A stretch of 64,000 bases of DNA from Oligosphaera ethanolica (GCF_030814695.1 NZ_JAUSVL010000001.1:5306227-5370226); one strand, 5' to 3'; shown: positions 25,501 through 34,133, counted from the first letter of the stretch. A program made the numbers and translations. The notes: generated by a model from the sequence alone, not told the origin.

Positions 25501-27837
25501 GACGACGGGCTTTACGCCGGCGGCCGCACCGCCTTCTTCGCCAAAGGCAAAATCGGCGACAAGACTCTTCTCACCGCCGCCTACGATACCCACAAGCCCA
25601 AACAAGACGACTTCTTCGATGAAAACATCAATGACGCCGATGCCGAAGACAACTACCCCGTCCTTGGCGACGAAAGCCGCCAGGGCAACGACGCCCAATC
25701 CCGCGACAAACTCTACCTGCGACTCGATCGCGGCCGCTCCAGTGTCCTCTACGGCGACTTCGAAACCGATTTTTCCGACACCACTCTCGCCCGCTACAAC
25801 CGCACCTTCACCGGCCTCAAAGCCAATGTCGATAGCGAGCGCCTGAAAGTCGCCACCTTCGTCGCCCACTCCGACCAAATTCAGGTCGTCGACACCATTC
25901 CCGGCCGCGGCCTCTCCGGTCTCTACCGCCTGACCCACGGCGACGTCGTCGATGGCAGCGAACGCATCGTCATTGAAACCCGCGAACGCCACCGCCCCAG
26001 CGTCATCGTCAAAACCGAAAGCAAGGCCCGCAGCACGGACTACGAGATGGATTACGACGACGGCACTATCCTCTTCAAAAGCCCCATCCCCAGCCACGAC
26101 AGCGACCTCAACCCCATCTACATCGTCGTGACCTACGAAACCGCCGCCGCCGCCAAGGAAAACTACACCTACGGCAGCCGCGCGACCTTTGCCGCCACCA
26201 AGGCCATCACACTCGGCCTCACCGCCGTCGTCGAGGAAAATGACACCCACAACGAGTCCCTCTACGGCGCCGACATGAGCGTCAAACTGCCCGCCAACAG
26301 CGTCTTCAAATCCGAAATCGCCTGGTCTGACTCTCTCTTCGATACCAACAACCAGCAGATCGCCCGTAAAGACTCCGCCTGGCTCGCCGAAATCGAAAGC
26401 CGGCCGATCGACGGGCTCTTCCTCCGCCCTTACATCAAAAATACCGGCGATGACTTCAGCAACGACTCAGCCACCAACACCCAGGGCGGCCGCCGCGAAG
26501 TCGGCATCGACGCCCGCTACGACCTCGACGACCAAACCGCCTTCAAGGCACAAGTCCTCGACGAACGCGACAACATCAACGACCACTTCTACCAAAAGAG
26601 CGCCGTCGGCGTCGAAAAGAAAATCCGCCAAACTCAACTGGGCATGGACCTGAGCTATGAAAACTCCAGCGACGGCCCGATTGCCATCCAGCAGAACCGC
26701 CCCTTCCAATCCGTGGACCGCTCGTCCTTTGATATCAGTGACGAAACCGTCCAGGACTCCCTCGCTTTGACCGTCAGCGCCGAAACCCAACTGTGGAAAA
26801 ATCTGTCCCTCATGGGCAGCCACCGCCAAGAACTGCGCTATGACGACAACAATATCAGCCAGGTCGGTCTCCGCTACCGCTTCCTGAAAACAACCTCGCT
26901 CTACGTCAAGCAGGAATGGGCCGATTACGCCGACCGCTCCGAATCGCGCCTGGTCTTCGGCGCCGAAGCCGATGTCACCAAAAATACCACCGCCTATAAT
27001 GAATACCGCGTCGCCGATGGCAAAGACGGCGCCGGCATCCAGCAGTGCATCGGCCTGCGCAATACCTGGCGCCTCAGCGATGAACTCTCCGGCAACATCA
27101 GCGCCGAAAACGCCAGCACCACCAGCGGCAAGGAACGCTCAAACCAACCCGACGCCTTCGCCGTCGCCGGCAGCCTCGCCTACAATCCCAACGACGCCAT
27201 CAAAATCACCTCCCGCGCCGAATACCGCGATGCCACCGACGAAACCTCAATCCTCGGCGAACTCGGCGCCGCCACCAAGCTCCACCACGATCTCACCTGG
27301 CTCAACCGCGTCCGCTACTTCCGCGATGACTTCAAAGACGAGGGCTGCCGCGTTACCTCGCGATACCTCACCGGCTTCGCTTACCGACCCGCCAAGCACA
27401 ACCGCTTCAACGCCATCAGCAAATTCGAATACAAACATGAGACCGACGATACCAACGCCTTTACCACCGACCAAGACAGCTATATCGCGTCCATCGAACT
27501 GATCTACCAACTAACCCAATCCGTCCAGGTCGCCACCAAATACGCCGGCAAACTCATCGCTGACACCCAGAACAGCTACACCGACCTCGTCGCCGCCCGC
27601 ATCTCCTGGGATATCACCAGCCGCTGGGACGCCGGCGTCGGCTACCGCGTCCTCAATAGCCACGATGTCAATGCCATCAGCCACGGCGGCTTCGCCGAAA
27701 TCGGCTACCGCGTCGTCAAAAACCTCTGGTGCGGCGCCGGATACTCTTTCGATGCCTTCGACTCCGACCTCACCGGCGAAAGCTACCACGGCAAAGGCAT
27801 ATACCTCAAACTAAAACTCAAAATCGACGAAAAATAA
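22513..27837 (+). CDS. Giant DUF11/SdrB-repeat protein with C-terminal outer-membrane beta-barrel
   Basis: A 1774-residue exported protein. After an Arg-rich signal peptide (ending near residue 40) come DUF11 repeats (83-212, 219-339), a CarboxypepD/SdrB-like domain (342-462), a third DUF11 (468-606), a second SdrB domain with a calcium-type loop FHDQNQNGQQDEDEAG (615-716), a Pro/Thr/Ala linker (717-755), two Ig-like domains, the second resembling bacterial Big/invasin repeats (763-961), and an ~810-residue region of alternating hydrophobic strands from LSDMIFVGVGELTL to the final GIYLKLKLKID, as in outer-membrane barrels. The barrel's DAQSRDKLYLRLDRGRSSVL and VLYGDFETDF pattern recalls, from memory, barrels attached to DUF11 repeats in other Gram-negatives. 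Probably an anchor or export channel for the cluster's products. The start at 22513 has only a weak ribosome site. Confidence 0.85.
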   Translation: MFSTPSITSSTPRRGPRRSQASAWRRLCLAVCLLARLTAFAASAPAGHEIVNTVNVTYSNLAGTLLGQASASVSTTVTGAPALRIVRLVASEPVTMGGPLIYTIEYQNVGSAPAIAVTLTDELSDYVTFVSASDNGVFSTTTRNGNSGGGSITWTLGDLAPGESGIRSVTTRVRTPADYPPGDPTAIFSGAIIPNTATLRCSSLVQALTATVATTVSGSAQLGISIEADTSTGTPGSAIVYTVTVSNTGTAPAANAVVTAPIPDFSSYLAGSASSNATFDGSALSWPLGDLAAGATSTLTFTVTISPNAVHQQTITASAQVHDDNTPALPSNTVVATVIGENSGLSGKVYDSVSGLPITNVAVWLLKDSASLPAPGTLPADSDKAVLPDTATIKDNPLLLSPDSKGRYDWPLVSNGSYRIWVDTAGTGLSYASKNPKPNGQVHTGSRAEVFTMTNDIVVIDLPLDPPAGQLTMTKEVNTASASIGDIVEYRLTVNASGGPSRDVIVTDTLPKGMEYLAKSSRISRKNTADGDKAAAREKADDPAIGTGRALRWPIGDMAEGDSVELRFKVVIGPTVKIGKATNRTFAQGSGSAGMTTSVTATCDIQINAGVFTSQSTIIGKVFHDQNQNGQQDEDEAGIPDVTIYMETGRWAVTDPAGKFSFGHVAPGTHVLRAVLKPLGPDAAVRNPKNAFMGSNSSQIVDITMPGMLYQADFAVSGIAEKTAADKATPTATPAENTSPRAPSPAPAPLSLEEQIENMSSGLAILSPAADSVIAASHTNVLVKAPQGVTVVLSVNGQVIPEKRIGRRITNPKNRVMLLEYIGVDLQRGADNVISVDMLDGFGNVRGNQRLSVRCPGKTAKLAITPEKDGVSADGATLLPIRITVLDSKGMTIPAQGSITIDASAGDIIDKDAAPAEAGMQLPLKDGQATFTLRAPRVSGDVTITAQFDAVEDKKEIFFAPQLSDMIFVGVGELTLGQGSSSKNFFGPRNNSNDWLDDGLYAGGRTAFFAKGKIGDKTLLTAAYDTHKPKQDDFFDENINDADAEDNYPVLGDESRQGNDAQSRDKLYLRLDRGRSSVLYGDFETDFSDTTLARYNRTFTGLKANVDSERLKVATFVAHSDQIQVVDTIPGRGLSGLYRLTHGDVVDGSERIVIETRERHRPSVIVKTESKARSTDYEMDYDDGTILFKSPIPSHDSDLNPIYIVVTYETAAAAKENYTYGSRATFAATKAITLGLTAVVEENDTHNESLYGADMSVKLPANSVFKSEIAWSDSLFDTNNQQIARKDSAWLAEIESRPIDGLFLRPYIKNTGDDFSNDSATNTQGGRREVGIDARYDLDDQTAFKAQVLDERDNINDHFYQKSAVGVEKKIRQTQLGMDLSYENSSDGPIAIQQNRPFQSVDRSSFDISDETVQDSLALTVSAETQLWKNLSLMGSHRQELRYDDNNISQVGLRYRFLKTTSLYVKQEWADYADRSESRLVFGAEADVTKNTTAYNEYRVADGKDGAGIQQCIGLRNTWRLSDELSGNISAENASTTSGKERSNQPDAFAVAGSLAYNPNDAIKITSRAEYRDATDETSILGELGAATKLHHDLTWLNRVRYFRDDFKDEGCRVTSRYLTGFAYRPAKHNRFNAISKFEYKHETDDTNAFTTDQDSYIASIELIYQLTQSVQVATKYAGKLIADTQNSYTDLVAARISWDITSRWDAGVGYRVLNSHDVNAISHGGFAEIGYRVVKNLWCGAGYSFDAFDSDLTGESYHGKGIYLKLKLKIDEK

Positions 27838-27847
27838 ACATCCCTGC

Positions 27848-28280
27848 CGGCGGCGTGGCTTGACGCGCAGCGGCAAGACATGCCGCCATCTTCCCTGTCT
27901 TCTTCGCGCCTTCGCGTGAGAAAAAATCTTCCTTGCCTTCTTCTTCGCGCCTTCGCGCCTTCGCGTGAGAAAAAATCTTCCTTGCCTTCCTACCGGCGGC
28001 GTGGCTTGACGCGCAGCGGCAAGACATGCCGCCAAAGAAACCCGCACCAATCTGCGTTATTATGCAGAATCTGCGGATAAAAAAGAGCCCCCCCCAAAAA
28101 AAATCTGCGTTAATCTGCGTAATCTGTGGATAAAAAAATCCTCTAGCGACGACAAATAACACCTGTCGATCCGCAGGTTCCGCAGAAAAAACGTCAAGCC
28201 CCCCCAAAAAAAAGCTGCGTTAATCTGCAGCATCTGCGGATAAGAAAAACTCTGCATATTCTGCGGTTAAAAGGACCACC
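27848..28280. repeat. Nested short repeats (three families)
   Basis: Two copies of a ~40-bp motif starting GGCGGCGTGGCTTGACGC and ending ATGCCGCC, about 140 bp apart, flank repeats of TTCGCGCCTTCGCGTGAGA. These are followed by at least five variants of ATCTGCGTTAATCTGCGGATAAA with poly-C/poly-A interruptions up to the GH116 ribosome site. A truncated form of the first motif recurs near 31725. No gene is present. Confidence 0.8.
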
Positions 28281-28283
28281 GGC

Positions 28284-30815
28284 ATGAAGTACGACAAAGA
28301 TCATTCGTCCCAAATCTCCTTTCCTCTTGGCGGCATCGGCTCGGGTTGCATCGGCCTGGCCGGCAATGGCCAGCTGGTCGATTGGGAGATATTCAATCGC
28401 GCCAATAAAGGCAGCAGCAACGGCTTGAGCCACTTCGCCGTCAGCTGCGAAAAATCCGACCAGGTCACGGCCTGCCGCATCCTCCACGGCGATGTCCCCG
28501 AACACAACTACAGCGGCGTCTACCGCCGCGGCGACGACAACAGCTACCGCGGCTTCGGCTGGGGCCCCGACGCCGATTCGCTCTGCGGCCTGCCCCATTT
28601 CCGCCACCACGAATTCCACGGCCAGTTCCCCTTCGCTCGCATCGACTTCGGCGGCGAAGATTTCCCCTTGCGCGTCGCCCTCAATGCCTGGACGGTCTTG
28701 ATCCCCGGCAATGACCAGGATTCGTCGCTGCCAGCGGCATTTTTCAGCGTGGAGATCGCCAATACGAGCAGCGAGCCCGTTGATGCACGCGTCATCGGCG
28801 TCATCCAAAACCCCTGGGGGAGCAGCGCTGCCCGCAATCATTGGCGCGATGGCCTCATGCACTGCTGCAGCGGCCTGGAGCCCGACGATTTCAACTACGG
28901 CGAACTCGCCCTCGGCTGCCTCGAAGATCCCGCCACACTGTCCTATCAGCAGTACCTCTATCGCGGTGGCTGGCGCGACCGCGTCGAAAGCTACTGGCAG
29001 GACCTCAACACGCCCGGCCGTTTCCGGAACCGCGTTTACGACGATCACCCCGCCAGCGGTACCGACAGCGCGCTGATCGCCAGCCACGTCACCATTGCCC
29101 CCGGCACCCGCCGCAGCGTGCGCTTCGTGATCACCTGGCACGTGCCCAACCGCAAAAATGACTGGCGCAAGGATATCGACGCGCTCTGCGCAGCCAATGG
29201 CGTCGAAAATCGCTGGCGCAATTGGTATGCCACGGTATGGCCCGACGCCGTCGCGTCCTGCCGTTACGCCATGGACAACTACAGGGATCTGCACAGCGCC
29301 ACCAGGCGTTTCCACGACGCACTCTTCGCCTCGTCCCTGCCGGCAGCCGTACTGGACGCCATCTCGGCCAATCTGTCTATCCTCAAAAGCCCCACTTGCC
29401 TGCGCTTGGAAGACGGCAGCTTCTACGGCTGGGAAGGCGTCGGCACGGCCTGGGGCTCCTGCGAGGGCTCCTGTGCACACGTCTGGAACTACCAGCAGGC
29501 GCTGGCATTCCTCTTCCCAAAACTGGAGCGGTCCATGCGCGAAGCGCACTGGCGCCACAGCGTCGATGAGGTCGGCGGCAGTCACTTCCGCCTGGTGCTG
29601 CCCCTGGGCATACACGCCACGCGCGAGTGGATGCGGCCCTGCGTCGACGGCCAGATGGGCGATGTCATGAAGGCCTTCCGCGACTGGAAAATCTCTGGCG
29701 ATGACGCGTGGCTCAAAACCTGGTACCCGACCATCCGCAAGACCATCGAATATGCGTGGAGCGAGCACAATCCCGATCAGTGGGACCCGGAGCAGTCCGG
29801 CGTCATCAGCGGCCGCCAGCACCACACGCTCGACATGGAGCTCTTCGGCCCCAACGCCTGGCTGCAGGGGCACTACCTCGGCGCACTCCTCGCTGCCGCC
29901 CAAATGGCCGACGCCGTCGGCGACAATGATTTCGCCACGCAATGCCGCGATCTCTTCGCCAAGGGCCAAAAGTGGACCGAAGACCATCTCTTCAACGGCG
30001 ATTACTACCAGCAGCGCATCGACATCCGCGACCGCGCCGTCCTCAGCCGCTATCAGCACGCCGCGCATTACTGGGACGACGAACACGCACAACTCAAATA
30101 CCAGATCGGCGACGGCTGCGAAATCGACATGCAGCTCGCCCAGTGGTACGCCAGCATCTACGGCATCGGCCAGATATTCGCCCCCGAGCGCAATCGCCAG
30201 GCACTCGCGGCCCTCTTCCGCCACAATTTCCGTGCCTGCATGCGCGACCACGCCAACCAATGGCGCATTTACTCGCTCAATGACGAGGCCGGTCTGATCA
30301 TCTGCACCTGGCCCGAAGGCACGGAACGACCCGTCATTCCCCTGCCTTACGCGTCCGAAACCATGGATGGCTTTGAATACGCCGCCGCCGCACACATGAT
30401 TGGCTGCGGCATGCTCAACGAGGGCCTCCGCGTGGTCCAAGCCGTGCGCGACCGCTACGACGGCCGCAAACGCAACCCCTGGAACGAAATCGAGTGCGGC
30501 AACAACTACGCCCGCAGCATGGCCAGTTACGGCCTGCTTCTCAGCTACAGCGGCTTCCGTTTCGACCGCGCCGCCGGCATCATCGGCTTCCACCCTGTTC
30601 TGCCACCACCCTTCACCTGCTTCTGGTCGCTCGGCGACACCTGGGGCAGCTACACCCAAAACAAGGACAACGCCATCATCAGCGTCATGGCTGGATCGCT
30701 CCACCTCACGGCCATCGAACTGGACCGCCCCGTCAAAGCACTCAGCAGCAATGGCCTCCCGGCCGCACTTCCCTTGGACCTGCTCGACGGCGACAGCGTC
30801 CGCTGTCAGTTCTAA
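28284..30815 (+). CDS. GH116 family glycosidase (GBA2/DUF608-like)
   Basis: A retaining beta-glycosidase of the family that includes non-lysosomal glucosylceramidase and bacterial beta-glucosidases/xylosidases. The 843-residue protein shows the N-terminal domain motif ISFPLGGIGSGCIGLAGNGQ at 11-30 and the (alpha/alpha)6 catalytic domain. By comparison with the archaeal SSO1353 enzyme, the likely nucleophile is E394 in CEGSCAHVWNY and the acid/base D517 in HHTLDMELFG; their spacing of 123 residues is close to the 127 in SSO1353. There is no signal peptide, so it should be cytosolic and act on imported or internal glycosides. AAGGA lies 8 nt upstream of the ATG. It stands alone after a repeat-filled spacer. 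Confidence 0.9.
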   Translation: MKYDKDHSSQISFPLGGIGSGCIGLAGNGQLVDWEIFNRANKGSSNGLSHFAVSCEKSDQVTACRILHGDVPEHNYSGVYRRGDDNSYRGFGWGPDADSLCGLPHFRHHEFHGQFPFARIDFGGEDFPLRVALNAWTVLIPGNDQDSSLPAAFFSVEIANTSSEPVDARVIGVIQNPWGSSAARNHWRDGLMHCCSGLEPDDFNYGELALGCLEDPATLSYQQYLYRGGWRDRVESYWQDLNTPGRFRNRVYDDHPASGTDSALIASHVTIAPGTRRSVRFVITWHVPNRKNDWRKDIDALCAANGVENRWRNWYATVWPDAVASCRYAMDNYRDLHSATRRFHDALFASSLPAAVLDAISANLSILKSPTCLRLEDGSFYGWEGVGTAWGSCEGSCAHVWNYQQALAFLFPKLERSMREAHWRHSVDEVGGSHFRLVLPLGIHATREWMRPCVDGQMGDVMKAFRDWKISGDDAWLKTWYPTIRKTIEYAWSEHNPDQWDPEQSGVISGRQHHTLDMELFGPNAWLQGHYLGALLAAAQMADAVGDNDFATQCRDLFAKGQKWTEDHLFNGDYYQQRIDIRDRAVLSRYQHAAHYWDDEHAQLKYQIGDGCEIDMQLAQWYASIYGIGQIFAPERNRQALAALFRHNFRACMRDHANQWRIYSLNDEAGLIICTWPEGTERPVIPLPYASETMDGFEYAAAAHMIGCGMLNEGLRVVQAVRDRYDGRKRNPWNEIECGNNYARSMASYGLLLSYSGFRFDRAAGIIGFHPVLPPPFTCFWSLGDTWGSYTQNKDNAIISVMAGSLHLTAIELDRPVKALSSNGLPAALPLDLLDGDSVRCQF

Positions 30816-30879
30816 GCACAACGGCCACTGCCGGCTGATCGCGCGCCACGGCGCCCCTCTTGGGCACTTGCCCGACGTG

Positions 30880-31695
30880 TCAGCGTTCCAGGCGGCCAAG
30901 CAACTCGTAGGTGAGGATGCGAACGTTATACAGCCCCTCAGCCGATGGAATGAAGTCAACACTGCTCACGGCGTTCCCCGGCCGACAGCGATAGCCCGCC
31001 GGCGCCGCAATGGCGTCAAGCCCTCGGCGACGCGCAAAACCCATGAGCCGCGGCATGTGCGCCGCAGACGACACCATGACAAAACGCCGCCCATTTTCGC
31101 CAAAACGCTCGACTTCCCGCTTGGAATTGAAAGCGCCGTCAATGAGCACGACGTCTTCCGGCGCAATCCCAAAGACACTGAAATAGGCCGCAAAGGCGCG
31201 CTGGCGTTCCGCCGTGCTGGCAGTCGAAAAAGACGCCACCAGTAACCGGCAGCGGCCACCATGGCGCTCCACCAGGCTGGCGATTCGTCCGGCCTCCTGC
31301 AAGCGCAGCAGGAAAGGCTCGTTCAAGCCGTGCACCAAGTCGGCGTCAGGCACCACGCCCTCCGCGGCGGCCAAGCCCTCACGAAGATAGAACCCGCTGC
31401 CCGCAACGGCGATATTCACGGTGGCTGTTTCATCCTCGCGCAAGAGGTCGCTGATGCGCGCCTCGGTCAACGGCGGGCACTGCCGTTCCAGACGCGCAAA
31501 AGCCCAGTTGCTGCAAATAGGCAGGGACAGCAACACTAGCAAAGCCACCGCCACCCACAACACAATACGGCCCGCGCGACGCGTCCGCTTGAAGTGCTGC
31601 AGCACAAAAGACAACACTATCAGCTCCAAAACCACCGGCACCGGAAAAACAACCCGCGATAGCATCTTCCGAGCCCAAAACCACCAGAAATGCAT
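30880..31695 (-). CDS. DUF218/YdcF-like membrane protein
   Basis: A 271-residue protein of the ElyC/SanA/YdcF group, associated in enterobacteria with envelope integrity; its reaction is unknown. Two N-terminal membrane helices are visible (about 8-33 and 42-61), then the DUF218 domain with VNIAVAGSGFYLREG, LVASFSTASTAERQRAFAAYF, VLIDGAFNSKREVERFGE and FVMVSSAAHMPRLMGFARRRG. The typical ExxxT/N-type motif is recognisable as FNSKREVERF. It is convergent with the GH116 gene and about 130 nt downstream of the NusG-like gene on the same strand, separated by short repeats, so cotranscription is possible. Confidence 0.8.
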   Translation of the reverse strand: MHFWWFWARKMLSRVVFPVPVVLELIVLSFVLQHFKRTRRAGRIVLWVAVALLVLLSLPICSNWAFARLERQCPPLTEARISDLLREDETATVNIAVAGSGFYLREGLAAAEGVVPDADLVHGLNEPFLLRLQEAGRIASLVERHGGRCRLLVASFSTASTAERQRAFAAYFSVFGIAPEDVVLIDGAFNSKREVERFGENGRRFVMVSSAAHMPRLMGFARRRGLDAIAAPAGYRCRPGNAVSSVDFIPSAEGLYNVRILTYELLGRLER

Positions 31696-31749
31696 GGACG
31701 ACTCCCGCTTGGGAAAAGAACTTCTGACAAAGCGGCAAGACCTGCCGCC

Positions 31750-31815
31750 ACCAAAAAATCTGCGCTAATCTGCGTCAGCTGCGGATATAAAAGCCCTCTG
31801 CGGATAAAAACGCCT
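31750..31815. repeat. 'ATCTGCG' repeats between nusG-like and DUF218 genes
   Basis: AATCTGCGCTAATCTGCGTC and GCGGATATAAAAG-like fragments, the same family as at 13675 and 28055, with a GGCAAGACCTGCC hairpin just before (near 31733). Confidence 0.7.
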
Positions 31816-31823
31816 TCGTCGCG

Positions 31824-32405
31824 CTAGTTCATTTCGATGAGCTTGGTGGTAGCGATGTCGATTTCGGTCGCGACGGCCTGGCCCATGATATCAAGGTTGA
31901 CCACGAATACCGTCTTTTTCTCCCGCTTTTCGACCACGCCTTCGATGCCATTCCATGGCCCCGAGGCGATCGTGACGCGCCGGCCCGGCTTAAGTTCCGT
32001 GAGCACCTCGAACGGCTGTTCCTGGCTGTGTATTTCAATCTGCCGGATCGTTTTGAGTTCGGACACCAGCAAGCCCGGATCGCTCAAGTCGGTCTTCAGC
32101 ACCCGCACGATGGACCGCGAGCGCCAGGCGACAAGTTCCTCATCAAAACTCAGACAAGCAAAGGCATAGCCCGAAAACATCGGCCGCAACACCTCCTGTA
32201 AATAGCTATAGGTCTGCTTGTTGCTGCGGACATTCTTGTAGCGGGCCTTGCGTACCATCGGCAGATACACGGGAATGCTCTTCTCCAGGAGATAATCGCG
32301 CAAACGCCGCTCATGCAGGGGCTGAGTGTAGATGGGCAGCCAGCGCCGGCCCGGCGCAATGTCGTCAAAATCAATCTCGGTGGCAAATACCTTCTCGTCA
32401 TCCAT
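31824..32405 (-). CDS. NusG-family transcription elongation factor paralogue (RfaH/UpxY-like)
   Basis: A 193-residue protein with an N-terminal NGN domain (GRRWLPIYTQPLHERRLRDY, then PMFSGYAFACLSF) and a C-terminal KOW domain (GRRVTIASGPWNGIEGVVE). These bind RNA polymerase clamp helices and act on elongation. It is not flanked by secE or rplK/rplA as housekeeping nusG is, so it is probably a specialised paralogue such as those controlling long exopolysaccharide or secondary-metabolite operons; no such operon is visible here. The ATG at 32405 is chosen (AAGAG 9 nt upstream, good match to family N-termini) rather than an ATG 18 codons earlier. Confidence 0.85.
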   Translation of the reverse strand: MDDEKVFATEIDFDDIAPGRRWLPIYTQPLHERRLRDYLLEKSIPVYLPMVRKARYKNVRSNKQTYSYLQEVLRPMFSGYAFACLSFDEELVAWRSRSIVRVLKTDLSDPGLLVSELKTIRQIEIHSQEQPFEVLTELKPGRRVTIASGPWNGIEGVVEKREKKTVFVVNLDIMGQAVATEIDIATTKLIEMN

Positions 32406-32619
32406 GCAAACAGTCTCTTTCAGCTTGTCGTCACTTGTCTTGAGGAAACCACCCCGCATTGGCCAGCAGGCCGTACTACCCCGGCACCGCCCTGGTGAAA
32501 CGCGCCTGAGCCTCCTTCGCTCGTGCCAAGCCGCTAATGTATTGGCTGCACAGGCTCATGCAAACCACAAGGACCGTCTATGCTCATAACTACGGTTATC
32601 GGTCAGCCATTGATATTTG

Positions 32620-32737
32620 AGCGGTAGAGCAACAGGCGGCCCTAGGCGCGCCCGTCTTCCAGCCGTGGTGCGGGCTTTTAGCCCGCGCCGGCGCAAGAGG
32701 CCAGCAGGCGAAGCCTAGCGCGCCACCGGTATCCCTG
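32620..32737 (+). repeat. Element F copy 1
   Basis: A ~120-bp segment starting GAGCGGTAGAGCAACAGGC, containing CGGGCTTTTAGCCCG and AGGCGAAGCCT hairpins, that recurs at 34787-34918. It runs directly into element B here. The stretch 32406-32619 has no recognisable gene. Confidence 0.75.
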
Positions 32738-32902
32738 GCCGCGAAGCGGCAGAAGCGCTGAAAGCGCGAAACATACCAGCCCAGGGCAAGCGGCGCCGAA
32801 GGCGCGCGCCGCCCTGGGTAGCGCGCCATATTGGTCCGTGTTCCTCAGCCTCTTTGGCTTCAGTCGGCGAAGCTGACTGGAGCCAAAGAGGCAATGGAAC
32901 TC
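32738..32902 (-). repeat. Element B copy 6
   Basis: Long stem GCCTCTTTGGCT pairing with AGCCAAAGAGGC, different from all other copies but fully paired. The following 230 bases hold additional GC-rich hairpins (for instance around GCCCTTCAGGGC and GCCCTGGGC at 32950-33030) but no gene. Confidence 0.85.
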
Positions 32903-33131
32903 ATTGATTGCTGCGGCAATTTTGCGCTGTGACCCTTCGTCGCAGGTCTTTTAGGCCGCCCCTTCAGGGCTCTTTTGGGATGGGGCACCTTACCCAGGGC
33001 GACGCGCGCGGGCGCTTGCCCTGGGCTATCTTAGGGCGCACCTTCGGTGCTCAAAACCTCGGCGAATGATCTTGTGCATGGTTACCAATCAACTCATGGC
33101 CGGCGATTGCCGCATGCTATGTGAAGAGCAT

Positions 33132-33256
33132 TGCTCCTATGAAACCCGCTGCCTGGTTAGCCACCCATGTGTAATGACTGGGCGGCGACTGGCCGTGGGT
33201 TTCCTGCAAATTGTCCCCGGTGTTTTCCCCACCGGGGTGGTTACTGACCGATTACT
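33132..33256 (+). repeat. Element A copy with diverged 5' half
   Basis: Begins TCCTATGAAACCCGCTGCC, then diverges (TGGTTAGCCACCCATGTG) before rejoining the consensus at GGGCGGCGACTGGCCGTGGG and ending with the perfect hairpin CCCCGGTG / CACCGGGG and GGTTACTGACCGATTA. Downstream, 33257-33407 is the 3' flank of the prepilin-like gene. Confidence 0.8.
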
Positions 33257-33407
33257 AATTACGGCCGCCAAAGGGAAGCGACCCAACATGCCCTACGCCT
33301 ACACCCGTTATTTTACCCCAAACGCCATGCTCAAATCAAGGCAAATTAAAGGCCGCCTCATGCCGGCAAAGGCATGATGGCGGCCTAACGAAGCTGGCGT
33401 TACGGCG

Positions 33408-34133
33408 TTATTTCGTGCGCTTGTAATGGAAAGCGCATTGATCAGGCGAGTCTGCGTAGAAGTTCTGGTATTTGACGTTTTCGACATGGCCATCGACAAA
33501 AGCGCAATTCACAGCCAAGTCGCTGTTGTGCATAGGGTTTTGAGAGCTTGCGAAAAGCTGCCCGCGGACTTCTGCCATTGACCAAACGCCAGCGTTGATT
33601 TCGCTGGGCGAGGCACCCGCCGCATCCATGATGTAGGCAACACCCGAGGACATGGTGATCTCTGACATGGCATAGCCACCGGGGCCATAAATGCTGCCGG
33701 AGCTGCGCCACTGGTTGATGCCGTAGGAGTAGCCGACCATGGCCGTACCGCGGTCGCTGTCATTATAGCGAATAAAGGTGCCGTCGCTGCGCTTATTCAT
33801 CTTCAGGAGACCACCGGGACACTGGAAAGCCTTGTCGTCGCCAACGTAGGAAATCAGCAGATCGCCCCAGTAGGGTTTCTGCCAGTCGCTGCCATTGATG
33901 ACCTGCACGGCGCGAGCAAGGATGTCGCTGTTGTCATTGGCATACATCACACCGCCCAAGGCCACCTGCTTGAGATTTGACGCACAACTGATATTGCGCG
34001 CACGGGCACGGGCCTTAGCCAACGCCGGCAACAACATCGCCGCTAATATCGCAATAATTGCAATTACTACCAGTAATTCAATCAAAGTAAAAAAACGCTG
34101 GCGTGAACGATTTCTGTCATGACACATGATCAT
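33408..34133 (-). CDS. Prepilin-type (type II secretion/pseudopilin-like) protein
   Basis: A 241-residue protein with the class III signal sequence RQRFFTLIELLVVIAIIAILAAMLLPALAKARARA (cleaved before F by a prepilin peptidase, followed by the hydrophobic helix), the LKQVALGGVMYANDN segment, and a C-terminal FVDGHVENV motif. This matches the large DUF1559-like/H-x9-DG prepilin class of Planctomycetes and Lentisphaerota, often encoded as many scattered single genes next to glycan-degradation functions; individual roles are unknown. AAAGGA lies 8 nt upstream of the ATG at 34133, which decides the start. The gene stands alone between repeat blocks and its upstream leader is distinctly AT-rich. 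Confidence 0.92.
   Translation of the reverse strand: MIMCHDRNRSRQRFFTLIELLVVIAIIAILAAMLLPALAKARARARNISCASNLKQVALGGVMYANDNSDILARAVQVINGSDWQKPYWGDLLISYVGDDKAFQCPGGLLKMNKRSDGTFIRYNDSDRGTAMVGYSYGINQWRSSGSIYGPGGYAMSEITMSSGVAYIMDAAGASPSEINAGVWSMAEVRGQLFASSQNPMHNSDLAVNCAFVDGHVENVKYQNFYADSPDQCAFHYKRTK

Noticed and set aside
28194..30962. A 922-codon open frame antisense to the GH116 gene
   Set aside because: It is a shadow created by the high third-position GC of the GH116 gene. Its product is low-complexity (Ala/Gly/Val/Asp-rich) and matches no family, while the opposite strand shows clear GH116 motifs. The same applies to long antisense frames over the sulfatases and the giant barrel gene.
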